Source of the DNA: Phragmites australis
Taxonomy: Eukaryota > Streptophyta > Magnoliopsida > Poales > Poaceae
Direction of reading: 5' to 3'
NCBI RefSeq assembly: GCF_958298935.1
Contig: NC_084937.1
Span: forward strand, 27,103,568-27,167,567
DNA length: 64,000 nucleotides
Of this stretch, positions 51,193-64,000 are shown in pieces; positions within the stretch are counted from its first letter, which is position 1, and every line of letters begins with the position of its first letter. The notes under the pieces were generated by a model. That model was not told the origin of the DNA, did not search any database, and saw nothing but the letters and a program-made list of their open reading frames with translations. A program made the translations under genes and the position numbers.

Positions 51193-54089
51193 CTAGTGAG
51201 AAGTGCTATCTGCATGATGTACACTTCTTTTTGGTAAATATTCAAGTTGTCCATATGTAAAATAGCTGTACATACCCCAGTAAATAAGGATAGAATTAGA
51301 ATTTTGCAGTTGATTCTGTACCTCAGTGTTGTTATGGCACAATGAAGCTGTTGAATTCACTCCATGATTCAAGATCCCTGCTTTAGCAAATTTTATGCGA
51401 GATTCTGAGGAAAAAAATAAATATTGTGTTTCCCTCTTAATTTTCCGTGGTGAATGTGCAAACCTGTTAGCGTTATGCTATCGAGAGTAATTACGTATTT
51501 TTTTAAAAAACTACCACTGCTACCACTAGCTTCCTCTTTGCCTGATTAAAATGGAAAATATTGCACCCACTATACTCAAGCAAGTTGTATGGCAATGAGC
51601 AAATGAAAGCAAGGCCTAATCCAAAAACAAACTAGCAAAAAAATTGCAAAAACAAAAGCATGTCTTACAGGTCAACAGTTTATCTACAATCATTCTATCC
51701 AAAATGGTTGGCATGAGAATTGAGAATGCATCTTGCCTTACAACAGTAAATTGCGGAAGCTTTCAGCGGATGTACCTTATTATCTAGGAATCATCCATGA
51801 TTATGACCACGGGCACAATTTTCTCACCCTTATCTGATAGAGTTCAAAAAGTCAAAACCAGATTCCATGGAAAAAGTTTACTGGAAGGGTCCACCAAGAG
51901 TACTACAATGAAAAGACCTAATATGACAACTCCATTCAGAAACAACATATGCGATGGGATCACTATCCTCTACTCAAGTAATCATTATTAGCAGTTCGGC
52001 ACTGTGCAGATGTACAAACATATCCATGCACAAGAGTGCACATACACCATGGACAGGCACAATCGACTGGATGTGCAGTGCCTTCCATTGTATAGTTCAA
52101 AGGCAAGAGCTGAGCTGCATAGAAATATGTAAATTTCATAAAGAAAATGTACATAAAAAACAGAGATCATTATTATAAAGAAATTTGACTGTACATAAAA
52201 AGAGATAACTGTTATAAAAAAAATTGACATCAGGTGTGCGAATTAGCATGTGACATATGACGCTATAGGCCTAAATATGCATGTGGAGCAGAACATGCAT
52301 GTTTATAAAACCAATTATAAATTTAGATACAACAAGATTCATGCGCCAAAAAAGGTTATACTGGCAATTCTAACATGTTGAGTAGATACACGTGAGGCAT
52401 TTGATGAAATCTGTCAACAAGATGGCAGGTGTAGAAACAAAAGAAATTGGTCACATCTCTCACTCAACGATAAGTCCATTTTCAAGAAATGTCCACACCT
52501 AAATTGAAGAACCTACTCTCCTACTGTGGTCCAACAAGGCATGCTACACAAACTCAGACAAAGCAACTGCCTAACAATGCAAACAAAAGAACATGTTGAA
52601 CCAAAGCTATTAACTCACTATGACCATCTTAAGAATGCATGATATACACAAATATAAAGAACACTAGGACAACGAAATTTGAATTGACGTTAGCCGCCAG
52701 CCAGCTAGTCAATGAAACATAAGGAGCTTAACTAATTTGACCAGATTCTCTTGTTGATCCAACGGTGACATCGAATTCCAATTTTGTGTGTTTAAATGAT
52801 TAAAGGAGGAACTAGAAAAGAAAGTTCGGTCCTAAGGGGAAATTGACAAGAAGTAGCCAACTTAATTGACATTTTATCAACTTGTATTGGTAGTTACACA
52901 CCTAAGGTCTTAACCATGTGAGAAACATTATTAACTTGAAAAAAAGGATAACAAAATATTGGGTCAATAAATTAAAGCACGACTCCTCAAATGGAGCGTT
53001 CTCACTCGGCAAACTCATGGGACCGGAGTGGTTCCGGCAAAGCACCATATCGGAAGGTCATGCTCGGTATGAAACTGATGACTGATGAAATTAATAACTA
53101 AGCAGCAGGGAGCTGACAATCAGTAGAGGATAAGACTGATACAGGACAAATCAGCTGGACCCGAGGTTATGCAGCAGGCAACAAATTCCACCCGTCATGG
53201 TCGCATTAGCACGCAAGCAACAGAGACCAATGTGAAGATAAAACTCATAGTCTTGCCACTTGTCGATGGGGACAACATGACTAGGACAGAGATTCAAGCA
53301 ACTTGAGGAGACCGCGAGGATGGCATACCTGGCACGGGAACAGTGAGGCTCAACTCCACTCCCCGAGACGGCTAGGGACGCGATCGATCGAGCACGACGA
53401 CCGCCGCATCCGCTCCATCATCCCACCAAACCTGCCCGTGCGAAACCCACCGCAAACTTCAGAGAGCTCGGTGGACCGCTGGAACTAGGAGGGGAGGGGG
53501 CTGTCCGGCGGACGAACAGAGTAGAGGCGGGCAAGGTCGTGGCAACCGGTGGGTGAATGCATGTCCCCGGAGATGGTGGTGGTTGGGGCGCGCGGCCTCG
53601 GCGGCTCGACGTACTCGCGCCGCCGACTTGCCGTGCCACTTCCGAGGGCGTTGCGGTTTGGTTCAACGGGCCAATTGACGATTTGTCACCGCTAAAAATG
53701 GGCCGCTGAGCGTTTGTGTTGGTGTGACGGGCTGTGCTATCGTAGGCACAGCACGGGCCGGCCCATAAAGAAATGAAGGTCCGTTAGGCCCACAGCTTAG
53801 GAGGTCTCCCATCCGAATTTTTTAAATAATATTATTTTATTAAAAAATTACAAAAATATTATTCAAAATGGAAAGATTATAAAAATATATGCCAGTTGAC
53901 ACTCTAATTTACCGAGTATGGTTTTATCGGAAATTAGAGTGCCGACTAGTCTCTTGTTGGCAACCGGATAACCTATCAACACTATATGTGCCGACAAGGG
54001 GTGGGATAGGAGGTTATGTATCCAGGGATGATATTCAAAGAAAAATCATAATTTTTCATATGATCTTGGATGGATATGATCTTTAGAAG
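51193..54089. other. Intergenic, no gene supported
   Basis: Mostly AT-rich. A GC-rich island lies at about 53,280-53,660, where an 82-codon minus-strand frame (53,418-53,666; Pro/Ser/Arg-rich) opens. It could be a first exon or promoter, but no downstream exon or domain supports it. Confidence 0.4.
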
Positions 54090-54567
54090 AAATTACCATT
54101 GGGGCCGCCAGGGTCCTCAAGATGCCGCTCACCGACACCCTGCGCTTCGGCGTCCTGCTCAACATCAAAGGCCATGTCAAATGATCGACATTCTAGCTGG
54201 TGAACCTAAATAGGATGTGGACCTCGAACAGACTAGCCCATAGAGGCTGGCCTTGCAATAATGCATGTGTGCTTTGTCGATGTAGTTCTGAGTCCGGGCA
54301 CCACCTGTTCGTTGAATGACATTTCAAGAGACGCGTCTGGGTGGATTTGGCGCTCTAGATCGCTCATCCGGGAGTTCACCCGAATTCATGGAAGACAACC
54401 TCCTCCCAGCACCAATGGTGGGCTGCTCTGACTTACAAGTCAAAACACTACGATTAAGGGGCTGAGGTCCCTCATAATGATCGTATGCTGGGAAATCTAC
54501 AAACAATGTAACGCTAGAATGTTTGATCACCACGACATGCCTACTTGTAAGATATTGCATAAGTATA
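54090..54567 (+). mobile_element. LINE fragment (zf-RVT and C-terminus)
   Basis: The plus strand reads NRMWTSNRLAHRGWPCNNACVLCRCSSESGHHLF-type sequence in one frame, then VWVDLAL, then in another frame LRSLIMIVCWEIYKQCNARMFDHH and TCKILHK. This is the zf-RVT module (paired cysteines, then His and Leu-Phe) followed by the W.IW..RN..F-type C-terminus of plant L1 LINEs. Several stops and a frameshift make it dead. It is cut at about 54,567 by the LTR-like element. Confidence 0.8.
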
Positions 54568-55975
54568 ACACCCTGGGGACCATCACAAGCCCGAAGCGCT
54601 ACTAATCTACCTAAGGGTTCGCAAATCAAGAAAAAATCGGCAGCACCACCAAACACCATAGAGCAAGAGATAAATACATCATCACACTAATAATAGTAAG
54701 CACCCTAGCGAGAGAAACAAGTCTCGATCAAACTTCTATTCCACAATGAGGCAGACATACAACACAATAACTAAGAGGTACCAAACTAACATTATAACAA
54801 GAAAGTCAATAAGTGGAGATGATCTGTGCAAAAGTCATATTGCTACCGATCCCACATGCTCGACTGCATCTCAAAGCACCTGGAAAGATAACAAGGGTGA
54901 GATTTGAAAATATCAATAAGTGAATTGCTTTAACAAGCTATTTAGCTACAATTGATTAAGAATTCATCTTTAACAAAATATAATAAGCTGAACATTTAAA
55001 CAATATCTAAAAAATATGATTAAGCTTGACGATATAAAAATGACCACATACTATCATCCGCTAGCTATGTTTCACCATAGCAGTATCAACCAAAACAGTA
55101 TTAAAGACTTCCTTGCAACATGAAAATAATATTGAAGCAATTAAAGTAAAGTCATCCATACAAAATGCATATGTATGCATATGTCATGCCCTTCCTCACC
55201 CTTACCTCTTCTCGGGTAGTGTAAGGGTGTGCATTGTACCCCTTCTCAGATAGCATACTGTGATGTACCGGTACGGTTGCAGTCATAAGACGGTAACATA
55301 ACTTTCAGTGTATGAGATGTATAGGTATGACATGCTTCATGCATAGGTAACAACATAACTCCCAACATTACACATTATAGTAAAAGAATAACTTACAAGC
55401 GACAAATCTCACTTACTCTACTTCTTAATTCAATAATTCAAGTTAACTTTAGAAATTAAATATTACGACATCATGCATAATCGAATGATATAATTTTAAC
55501 ATGGGTATATGCATCATGCTTCACATTCGATGAATATAAACAACTGCAAGAGAGAAGACATATCTCACTTCTTTTACCTCATAACCTAAGAAAAACATCA
55601 ATTCTTCAGAAGGCATAAGGTAATTCATATGCTCATATTTAATTTAATACATTATTAGTAAGTGCGGTAATTAAAAGACGGAGGTAACCAAATAATAAGT
55701 TAAAGCGTAGCCATCCACTACATTCACTTGTCTTCACTAATGACGAATGTGAGAACTAGCTACATCTCGAAGAGACGTCACCTGAACAAATGCATTAATT
55801 AGCATCAAAACATCGCAACAAACATAAAAAAAAGGAGACACACTCCTATACCGAAAACCCCACAATCACGACAACCAAGATCTACAGAAAGATATCTGCC
55901 ACTAAACTTACAAGATGCCGAGTGATAACTTCCACTAACAAGGTCAAAGACCACTAAGTGTTGTACTATATTCGT
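54568..55975 (-). mobile_element. LTR-like element, copy 2
   Basis: It begins '(t)ataacaccctggggacc' and is colinear with 46,065-47,400, including 'aatcggcagcacc', 'cccttacctcttctcggg' and 'gtaccccttctcagat'. It lacks the (TA)n and the GC-rich right part of copy 1. Its right end meets MITE-like copy 3, so it is truncated or was replaced there. Confidence 0.5.
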
Positions 55976-55979
55976 GACT

Positions 55980-56260
55980 AAGACCACGCCCAAGGGATTT
56001 CCCTCGCGGGCGAAATTCCCGTCGTGAAGGGATTTTCGTTCCCTTCACCGCTCCAACGTTTTCCCTTCACGGTTCCTTTCACGACAGAATTCTCAAGGTC
56101 CCTCTTCAGGACGGGATACTCTCTCTTTTCCCTTCGCGATTTATCTTGAAGGGAAGTTGTTAGAGATAAAAGAAAATAAAGCAAATGAGAACTAGGAAAA
56201 AAAATCTTTCGAAATGAAAGGAATATAGTTAGAAATGGTCTAATGCTTCTAAATTGGTGC
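55980..56260 (+). repeat. AT-rich MITE-like repeat, copy 3 of 3
   Basis: It carries 'gggattttcgttcccttcac', 'gggatactctct', 'gaagggaagttgttagagat' and 'agaaatggtctaatg', colinear with 4,390-4,660 and the reverse of 1-330. Confidence 0.5.
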
Positions 56261-56940
56261 CTGCTGAATGCGTTAGTTGAGGGAAATGGAGAGCCACTGC
56301 AAATGGTGGGTTGCCACTGTAACGAGAGCAATATTCTGTACGGATATGCGCACAATACATTCGTACTGTACTGAGAAGATACTAGATACCCCATTTTAAA
56401 ATACCTAAGTCCAAACAAATTGATTTTACTGTTAAGTTTGTACCAAAAAAAAGTCTGAAAACCAAGTGACCCTAGTCGACCTTGCTTATTATTCTGTTGG
56501 GTACCAATGCTGTTGTACCCATCGTCAGCCCGTGACCAATCGGCATCAGACTCGGTACTGTACTTCGTAACTTTTTACAAGTTGCAATCTTTCATTTCGA
56601 GGACAAAACAAGACCGTTGTTAGCAGGTTGGTTTTATCAACGATGCTGGAGACGTGTGTTGTGCGTCATAGTCCTGCCAGTTTGCTGCCTGCTGCGACTT
56701 GAGGGAATACGTGATCATGCCATTGAAAAGGACTGACCGAAAATCGAAGAGAATCTGGAGAAAGAATATGACAGACACAGGCCATAGGCTGCTCCAGGTT
56801 TGCAGCGCGGGCTCCAAAAGATAAAGCTGCCCCCACGCTCCCTTCAGCGGCAGAGGCTGGCTTCTTTTCTTCGACTGTTTCGTTTGGGGTTTTGGCGTTA
56901 AGGGCGTCCATCATGTGCTAAAAAAAAATCAGGTAGTAAG

Positions 56941-57952
56941 AGTAATTCCAACCGATTTTGCAACTGGCTTTCTATAGCCAAATATGCCGATTCAAGAGGA
57001 AAAATCGGCTCCAGCCGGTTTGGTATTAGGCTTGTTAAAAATTGAGGCTCGCTATCGCCTCTCCCTCGCTCGCCACATCCAGAGAGTTGATAGCGTTCGC
57101 AATCGACAACTGACCAAAGGCGAAGCTACGTTATGGAGGGTGGGTGCACATGCACCCCCTCCTATCCAAAAATACTACTAAAATTAGCTGTGATGAATAG
57201 TAAATTACTGTAGCTCCGATAAACAGTAAAGAACCCTGCACCCCCCTCTCTCTTACGCTGGCTTCTCCCCTGCAACTGACGCTCCCTCCCCCTGCCCTCC
57301 TCTCGTGAAATCTCCCTCGCGCTTGTCCCCTTCCGTGAAGAGGTGGTGGTGGGAATTGGAGCAGGAGCCGTGCACGCACATATTGTGGTGGGGAAAGGTG
57401 AGGAGCAACCCGGGAGAGACGCGAAGGACAGCGTAGGGCGACATATCGCGGCTTCCTCGAGGTCCTGAACTGTTGGGAGGTGTCGGTGCTGTGCTGTGCA
57501 GTGGTGAGCTTGGTGGAGAACCATGGAGGAAGAGAGAGAGAGCAGGAGCAGGGAGCGGCTAGGGAGAGGATAAGGCTCTCAGTTCTTGACAGTACCTGGT
57601 TCAATTATTTCTTTCCCTATTTCTCATATCAAACAGATGTCTTCCAGGGCTCTAAAATTTCTACAATTTATTTTAACTGATTTGATCCAAAACACTTGAG
57701 CTGAATTAAAATTAAAATTCATCAAAATTGTCAACTTTTATAACCATCATGGAAATATAGCCATTGAAAATATAACCGCTAAAAATATTTATTAGTTACA
57801 TAATATTACTAAAATATAGGTGTGTAGAATATAAGAAGCGATTTAGAGAGTCGGTTGGAACATGTATAAAAATAAAGAGGAAATCTTTTGAAGGGGCTCC
57901 ATATATAAAGATATAAAGAACGAGATTTAGAGAGTCGGTTGAAGTTGTTCTA
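56941..57952. mobile_element. MITE-like element with inserted sequence
   Basis: The left end 'agagtaattccaaccga' and the right end 'tcggttgaagttgttct' are imperfect inverted repeats. A third 'gagagtcggttggaac' occurs at 57,847. The interior holds GC-rich DNA (57,230-57,600) that opens several meaningless frames. The length and mixed composition suggest nested insertions. Confidence 0.35.
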
Positions 57953-58344
57953 ATAGATTTAGGGAGTTGGTAGTAGCTATTGTAGGAGTCGGTAGTAGTA
58001 AAAAGATTCTTCAAGTGGGCAATAGCCTTGCTACCGAGCCATAAGCACTTAAAAATGATTTGTCTCCCCCCCCCCCTCCCCTGTATCTCTCTTATGGCAC
58101 ACCCAGTCATTGACGTGGGCTAAACTTTTTATTGAACAGTGATGCCAGACTTACTATCTCATCTCATCTATAAGTATGTGAAAATTACAATAACTAAAAT
58201 TTACTTTAGGTAGGATCCACCTTACTACTACCTAAATAATATAGGTTGCTCTTGCTCTCAGAGGTGCTCTTAGTTCTAGGCTTCTAGCTCTTAGCTGTGC
58301 AAACGGAACGACAACTCCGTACAGTCTTCTCGAGGAAAAAGTAG

Positions 58345-58858
58345 CTAGCTCACAAATGATGATCCGAGCAAATATTTATTACAAGCATGGTGCCACCATA
58401 TCCAGGCACTACTGTGATCAGAAAGAGTAGGGGATGACCCCATCCGAACCAAAGAGGTAAAGTGCTCCGCACATGATTCGTGTAGGGGCAGTTCTTCGCT
58501 AGGTGTGACATCCTTATTTGTCGTGTGAAAAGGGAGCAAACATGTGTGTGGCCATCCCTTCCTTGCTAAGTTCTTTACCGTCGTAATTTTCTCCTGCACA
58601 AGTAGCCAAGCAAATATTTTGCATTTGGGCTCCGCATGAGCCGTCTAGACCAGCCTCATGTTGTAGCGCTTGGAGGCTCCAATGAATTGTATGTTGTAGG
58701 AACTCCATGAATCATAAGTTCCTCTCTCGGTCTATTTCCAGCGGATTTGATCCTCTATTTCTGGAAGTAGACGCACATGCTGCAGCGCAGACCACAACTC
58801 AATGAACTGAGCTATCTCGTCCCGCATTGTAAGAGGACGCAGGTTGGTGGTCCATGTA
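58345..58858 (-). mobile_element. LINE fragment (zf-RVT region)
   Basis: Minus-strand frames give TWTTNLRPLTMRDEI and FIELWSALQHVRLLPEI, then YNIQFIGASKRYNM, then AEPKCKIFAWLLVQEKI and NLARKGWPH. This matches the segment of plant LINEs after the reverse transcriptase (AYxxQF..G, then KCKFFAWLL.QEKI.T..NL.KRGWPH). The Zn-binding part that follows is frameshifted. The inverted-repeat element at 58,859 cuts its 5' side. Confidence 0.8.
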
Positions 58859-60438
58859 CTGTCGGTGACACAGGAACCATGGGTCCCCTAGTCCCGAGGC
58901 CAGAATAGCAGAATGCCACGTGGCGCCCTCCCGCGGGGGTTATCTCCCCGAGGTACGAGAAGACCAAGTTCCGGGAGAGGGTGCTCGGGGCCATGAACAG
59001 TGGTCCCCGAGTACCCGAGTTTCTCGATGGCCCGAGAACATCAAGTACCGGAAAGAGGGTGCTCGGGGCTGCGAACAGTGACCCCCGAGCATCCGAGTCC
59101 CCAGAGGACCCAAGTGAAGTCAGTTCCGGGAGAGAGTGCTTGGGGTCATGAACAGTGACCCCCAAACACTCGGTTCCTCGAGAACCTGAACAGTCAGTTT
59201 CGGGAGAGAGTGCTCGGGACCGTGAACAGTGGTCCCTGAGCACTCGGTTCCCCGAGGATCAAGAAAGGGCATATCCGGGAGAGAGTGCTCGGGGCGGTGA
59301 ATAGTAGCCCCTGAGCACTCGGTTCCCCGAGGGCCTGAGAAGCCCTTCCCCGGTGGCCCCCACAGAGGCACAGCGGTGAGGTGTCAGCTGGTGAGATACC
59401 CGATGCTGCATTTAAGAGAGCGCGTGGCCTGTCACTTCCAACTGCTCCCCCCACGCTTGCTGCCAGTCCCTACCACGGCCTGGCAGGAAGGTATGGAGAT
59501 ATTTAATGCACGGGTCCCATCTCGTGTCGTCCGGCACGCCTCGGGATAACATCGTAGAGCTCGAGTGCCGCCCTGCTGTGTCAGACCTGCTCTGACTGGG
59601 CGGGCACGCCGGGCTGCTCGATGGCTGCCCGGCGGGCCCTTCCCGCAGCACCCGTTGAAAAATGGTATGATGACGAACAAGACCGGATGGGGGCGCATTT
59701 TCAACCCTCCCCGTCACCTTGCACAGCAGCCCATGATGGTTATTTTTCATTTATGGTGCCTCGGAACTCGTACCACCCTTTCTGGGCACGCTACCGCCCC
59801 GGCGGGTATATATGCGGCGCGGGCTCCCCGAAGAAAGACAAGTTGAGTACGAGCTGAGGACAAGTCTCGAAGAACATTACCAAATGAGACGTTATCCCGA
59901 GGCGTGCCGGAGGACACAGCAGGGCTATCCCCGAGCACTCTCCCGGATATGCCCTTTCTTGGTCCTCAGGGAACCGAGTGCTCGAGGACCACTGTTCACG
60001 GCCCCGAGCACTCTCTCCCGGAACTGACTGTTCAGGTCCTCGGGGAACCGAGTGCTCGGGGGCCACTGTTCATGGCCTCAAGCACTCTCTCCCGGAACTG
60101 ACTTCCCTTGGATCCTCGGGGGACTTGGATGCTCGGGGGTCACTGTTTGTAGTCCCGAGCACCCTCTTCCCGGTACTTGGTTTTTCTTGTCGTCGGGGGA
60201 CTTGAGTGCTCGGGGGCCACTGTTCGCGGCCCCGAGCACCCTCTTCCCGGTACTTGATCTTCTCAGACCATCGGGGAACTCGGGTACTTGGGGACCACCG
60301 TCATGGCCCTGAGCACCCTCTCCCGGAACTTGGTCTTCTCGTACCTCGGGGAGATAACCCCCGTGGGAGGGCGCCACATGACATTCTGCTGTTCTGGCTT
60401 CGGGACTCAGGGACCCCTGTTTCCTGTGTCACCGACAG
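58859..60438. mobile_element. 1.58-kb element with long inverted arms of ~75-bp subrepeats
   Basis: The element runs from CTGTCGGTGACACAGG to CCTGTGTCACCGACAG. The left arm (to about 59,340) and right arm (from about 59,935) are inverted copies of each other over 480-500 bp. Each holds about five ~75-bp units of the type 'ccgggagagagtgctcggg...gaacagtggtccc..gagcactcggttcccc'. The central 59,440-59,900 is unique and has a TATA box (59,807-59,813). The ends suit either a TIR element (foldback or CACTA-like) or a TGTCGG...CCGACA LTR. No target duplication or transposase was found, so it is non-autonomous. Confidence 0.75.
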
Positions 60439-61120
60439 CCTGCTATGAGGCTGAAGCTCGGCCTAACCCAACAGGATAAGGTCGGAGCCGAGTGAATGCT
60501 GAGGACGCTTTGCCTTGTGTTGAAGCTCTATAATGCTCGCAAAGGAAAGCTGAGGAATCGCCATCTGCAACCTAACATTTAGGTCGAACTGAAGGCAGAG
60601 GAGATCTTGAGGGAGATCCATCTCCCATGCCGATGTAACTCTATACCCCACCGAAGCATCTATGTCCCATCGCGTCAAGCAATTGTTCCCTGCCGAGGTG
60701 CCATTAAAAGGAGAACATGAGTCCTTGCGAACAGAAGAGGGCGCACTGGGCCCAAAGCTGTGCGCGGATTCTGGAGCTAGTGAGGCGACAACAATTCGGT
60801 GGTTGGGGGTAGAAGGACAGGCCGCATGGGCCCCCTGAGCGGCAACGAGAAGATCCAGCACATCGGAGGATGAACGGCACGAAATCGCAGCCTGCTACGA
60901 GAGAGAGGGATCCAGAACGCCATCCCCTGCTAGAACATCCCGCGAAACTTGGAGGATATGGAGCGGTGAAGCAAGAGACTGTTGGATCTGAGATGGGTCT
61001 AGATTTTGGGTGGGAGAAGATTGGGAATTTGGGCTGGAGGAGGAGGGGACTAACGAGTCGCCCCCGGTCGCCAGAGGACCATTGGTGCATAATATCCTCT
61101 TCTTCTCATAAAATTAAGCA
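60439..61120 (-). other. Unassigned degenerate sequence next to the inverted-repeat element
   Basis: Long minus-strand frames (60,463-60,861 and 60,704-61,090) are open but overlap in different frames and contain Pro/Ser/Cys-rich sequence. They may be the 5' part of the neighbouring LINE or a leader; I cannot confirm it. Confidence 0.3.
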
Positions 61121-64000
61121 ACATAAACTACTCAAATCAGTAGAGTTTCCTAATGGAATCCAGGGTCAACAACCGTGCTCAAAATGATGATAACTACTTG
61201 ACAGCACGAGTTATCATCATATTAGGCTCTAAATATAATTCAAGAAAGAATGATCTGACAAAATTCTGATCAAAACCGAGGAACCTTACCATTTGGCTAG
61301 GATTAAGTTGATGATCACATACTTTCTCGATCAAAAAAAAAAAATTGATAGTGAACTTATATTTTTCTATAGGGCTCATTAGGAACAAGGACAATAGAAA
61401 TTTCATTTCATAGCAAAAGCAAGATCGATACTGGTTTGAAGCAATAACCTAGCGGATATAGAGTAAAACTAAGTTGTTTCCTAGTATCATAGCCAAAATA
61501 AGTCTTGAATAATATGATTAATTGTCCTACTATGAATACCGAGTAATATATTGTACCTTGATTAATAAGATTGAACTACACTAAAATTTCCCAAACGGCC
61601 TCCAAGAAAACCACCACGGAACACGATCAAATGATTACTTATCAAGATCCTCTAAAAAGGAATCCTAAATAGCTAAACTGGCACAAAATTACAAGCACTA
61701 AAGCACACAGCCAATAATCACACATATTATTCTAAGGGAGGGGGAAAGGGAGATGTTGATACCCTGGGAGGTGGTCCAAGAGGAAGAGATCAACCAAGAA
61801 GGAGGAGGGGGGCCGCGGGCTGGGCATGGGTCGTCGCGGTCGGGGGCATTGACGGCGTGCAATAGGAGGGTGGGGTGGTGGCAGCCAGCGGAGCGCGCGG
61901 CGGGGGTCACAACTTGCATGCCGGGTTGGCGTGGGAAAGGGAGGGGGAAGACGAGTCCTGCGTGGGAACCAGACGGGTGGTGGGGGTGGATTGGGAATGA
62001 AACTGGCTAGGTAGATTTAGTTAGTATCGGGGTGTGTTTAGGGGAATGGTAAAAATAGGAATTCTATTTGTGGAGCTGTTGGAGGGTGGTTTTTAATAAA
62101 AATCTCTAAATTTGCCTTGAAAAACAGAATAATGTGTCTATTAGAGATGCTATAATTATACGAAATAAGGATTGCGATGAGATCACCATCCACTGTCAAA
62201 AAAAGGGTTCACAGTCACCAAAATATTTCGGGGCTGATTATTGCTCACGAGCTCAGGGGTTTCAATTTTCTGGTCTCTCTGCTAGCTAGTAGCCTAGTAC
62301 GTTGGCCTTTTTATATCTTATCCTGCATACTTTTTTTTTTGCTAGAGCAAAGATGACAAATTCACAACACTCAGCTTCTCCTTGTTTCTTTGTTTGATCA
62401 CAGCGATAAAGGGGGGAAAGAGTTAGCTACACACCCCCCTTCAAAAAGAGTAGAGATCGAGCAATTGTTTGTTTTGAGCACTCAAGGTCAAATTTTGGCC
62501 TCCGTCATTTGCTTCTAGCCTTCTAGGTCAAATTTGAGCACTCAAGGTCAAATTTGGTCAAATTAACAAGTGATGCATACATCGATGTGCCAATACTTCT
62601 CCCCACAAATTAAAGATCAAAAGAAGCTAACCTACGTTGGTTGCGAATGCAACCTGAATTTGTTTCCCGTGGCAGAGAAACGGAGGCGGCAGCGGCGCCA
62701 ACAATGAAGAAACAGGAGTTGAGGTACCGTCTGCTTCACTTGTGGTGTCCTGTACTGTCCGTATATAGCCCATCCACCTGGTGTTGTAGAATGTAGTAAT
62801 GTCCATAGCCACTTAGCCAGCTCTATTATTTCTTTTTTCTTTATACTCCTCAATTAGAAAACAATACCATGGCATGCATGGTTTCAACGCCATTGCGCCG
62901 CTATCAATGTACCACAGCAATTCCACAAGTTCTCTTCGCAACAAAAAAATAGAAGGAATCAATGTCGATCATCACAACAATCTTTATTATTACTAGGAAC
63001 CTCTGTTTTAGTTTATTTATCACCATTAATTTACTGTGGCGATTTTTATCTTATGTTTTTTCCTACGAAAAGTATACAAATACTTAAAAATATACAATAC
63101 TAATGAAGTACATTTCACGATAAATCTAATGATGCGAAAGTTTTAGTATATATAAATTTTTCATAGAAAATACAAAATCAAAATTGCTACAGTAATTTTA
63201 CTTGTAATATATGTGTGGGTTGGGGGGGGGGGGGTTGTAGGTAGCATTATCGATCTGATCACCAGCAGCTTAGATTAGACCGCAGCACATGGTGGACAAT
63301 GCTTTCCTCAACAGTAAGTAGAACAAGGAGGCTACCTATTTTGAGCCAAGGTTTCCGGCCGGATAGCGTGGTAGCTAGGGAGGTGGTTGCCGTAGCAGGA
63401 GTACTGCTCCGGCCGGCAGCGCCGATCGATCTCCCATCAAATAATGCGTGGCGTGCCGGTTGCTTTTGGGGGACAGACAAACAGGAGAACAGGGCCCTAC
63501 GAGGGTAGCCGTCGTCGACCGTCGGCGTGCATGCGCTCCGGTGGCAATTCGGCATTGCCAACGGCGGCGCCCCACAGCTGAGAGGATCGGAGGTGGCCAT
63601 GGACATGGAGTGGTTGCGCAAGGTACGTACACAGTGTAGCTAATGGGAGAAGGGAAGGTTCCAGATGGTAGTAGCTAGCATTTGGTTGGAAGGATGCAGC
63701 TGGGTTTAATTTGGTTGGAAGGATCCGATCCAAATTTTAGTTAAAAAAAAGAAAAAGAAAAAGGATCGATCCGATCCAAATCCCAGCGAAATAAACGAGC
63801 CGGAAGTACTAGTATTATATAAACTGAATTATCGGCGCCATCTAATGTATAATCCTTGGGTTAGGACAAGCTAATCAAGCCCGCGATGAGGCAGAGAAAA
63901 AGATGACTGCTGTTGGCTTGCTTCCTTCGTGGTCGTCACGGCTTTTCGCCGGCCGGCTTGCCGTGGTTGCCTCGCCTCATGGTCCACCGGCCCGGCCTGC
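61121..64000. other. Intergenic to window end, no gene supported
   Basis: A GC-rich patch at 61,790-61,990 and another at 63,340-63,630 open short frames on both strands. A stretch reading GIANGGAPQLRGSEVAMDM ends at a donor-like AAG|GTACGT near 63,621, but an upstream stop and the lack of a partner exon leave it unsupported. A 13-base G-run lies at about 63,222, and 'gcactcaaggtcaaatttt' repeats near 62,479 and 62,539. Confidence 0.4.

Noticed and set aside
53418..53666. 82-codon minus-strand frame in a CpG-rich island
   Set aside because: Pro/Ser-rich with no downstream exon; noted as intergenic only.
63535..63625. Possible terminal exon ending in a GTACGT donor
   Set aside because: An upstream stop leaves only about 35 codons, no partner exon is visible and the peptide is not recognised.

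Overview
This window is nuclear DNA from a grass (Poaceae). The signs are GT-AG introns, AT-rich intergenic DNA full of LTR, LINE and MITE-like repeats, short GC-rich islands, and a tandem SAUR array of the grass type. Nothing bacterial, organellar or viral is evident. I cannot name the species.

Layout. (1) 1-5 kb: repeats, namely a small AT-rich MITE-like repeat, a long LTR-like element (copy A), a second MITE-like copy and a compact foldback hairpin. (2) 6.07-10.42 kb, minus strand: one well-supported four-exon gene for a 915-residue DUF630/DUF632 protein (NRG2/REL2 family) with a Gly/Tyr/Pro-rich linker. (3) 10.5-28.5 kb: mostly gene-poor, with a second LTR-like copy (B, 16.0-17.9 kb), microsatellites, MITE-like elements and an AT-rich inverted repeat. 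(4) 28.5-51.2 kb: a SAUR (small auxin up RNA) array with four intact intronless genes (37.2 kb +, 42.4 kb -, 48.9 kb +, 50.8 kb +) and three broken copies (28.6, 30.8 and 35.7 kb). Transposons interrupt it: a LINE fragment, a 3.04-kb solo LTR with a perfect 5-bp target duplication, a truncated Ty3/gypsy element and an LTR-like element carrying a 96-bp (TA)n. (5) 54-61 kb: LINE remnants, a second copy of the LTR-like element, a third MITE-like copy and a 1.58-kb element with long inverted arms built of ~75-bp subrepeats. (6) 60.4-64 kb: no gene I can support.

How the parts fit. All four intact SAUR genes share a short promoter block containing the ARF-binding core TGTC, as TGTCTC or TGTCCC, about 145-190 bp before the ATG, with a TATA box about 100-130 bp before the ATG. 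The same block survives, altered or intact, upstream of two pseudogenes. Spacer segments recur between units, so the array grew by repeated duplication and inversion. One spacer copy preserves the empty site of the solo LTR, which orders the events. The strongest observations are this dated LTR insertion, the conserved auxin-response block, the recent duplication with decay of one SAUR copy, and the mirrored inverted-repeat element.
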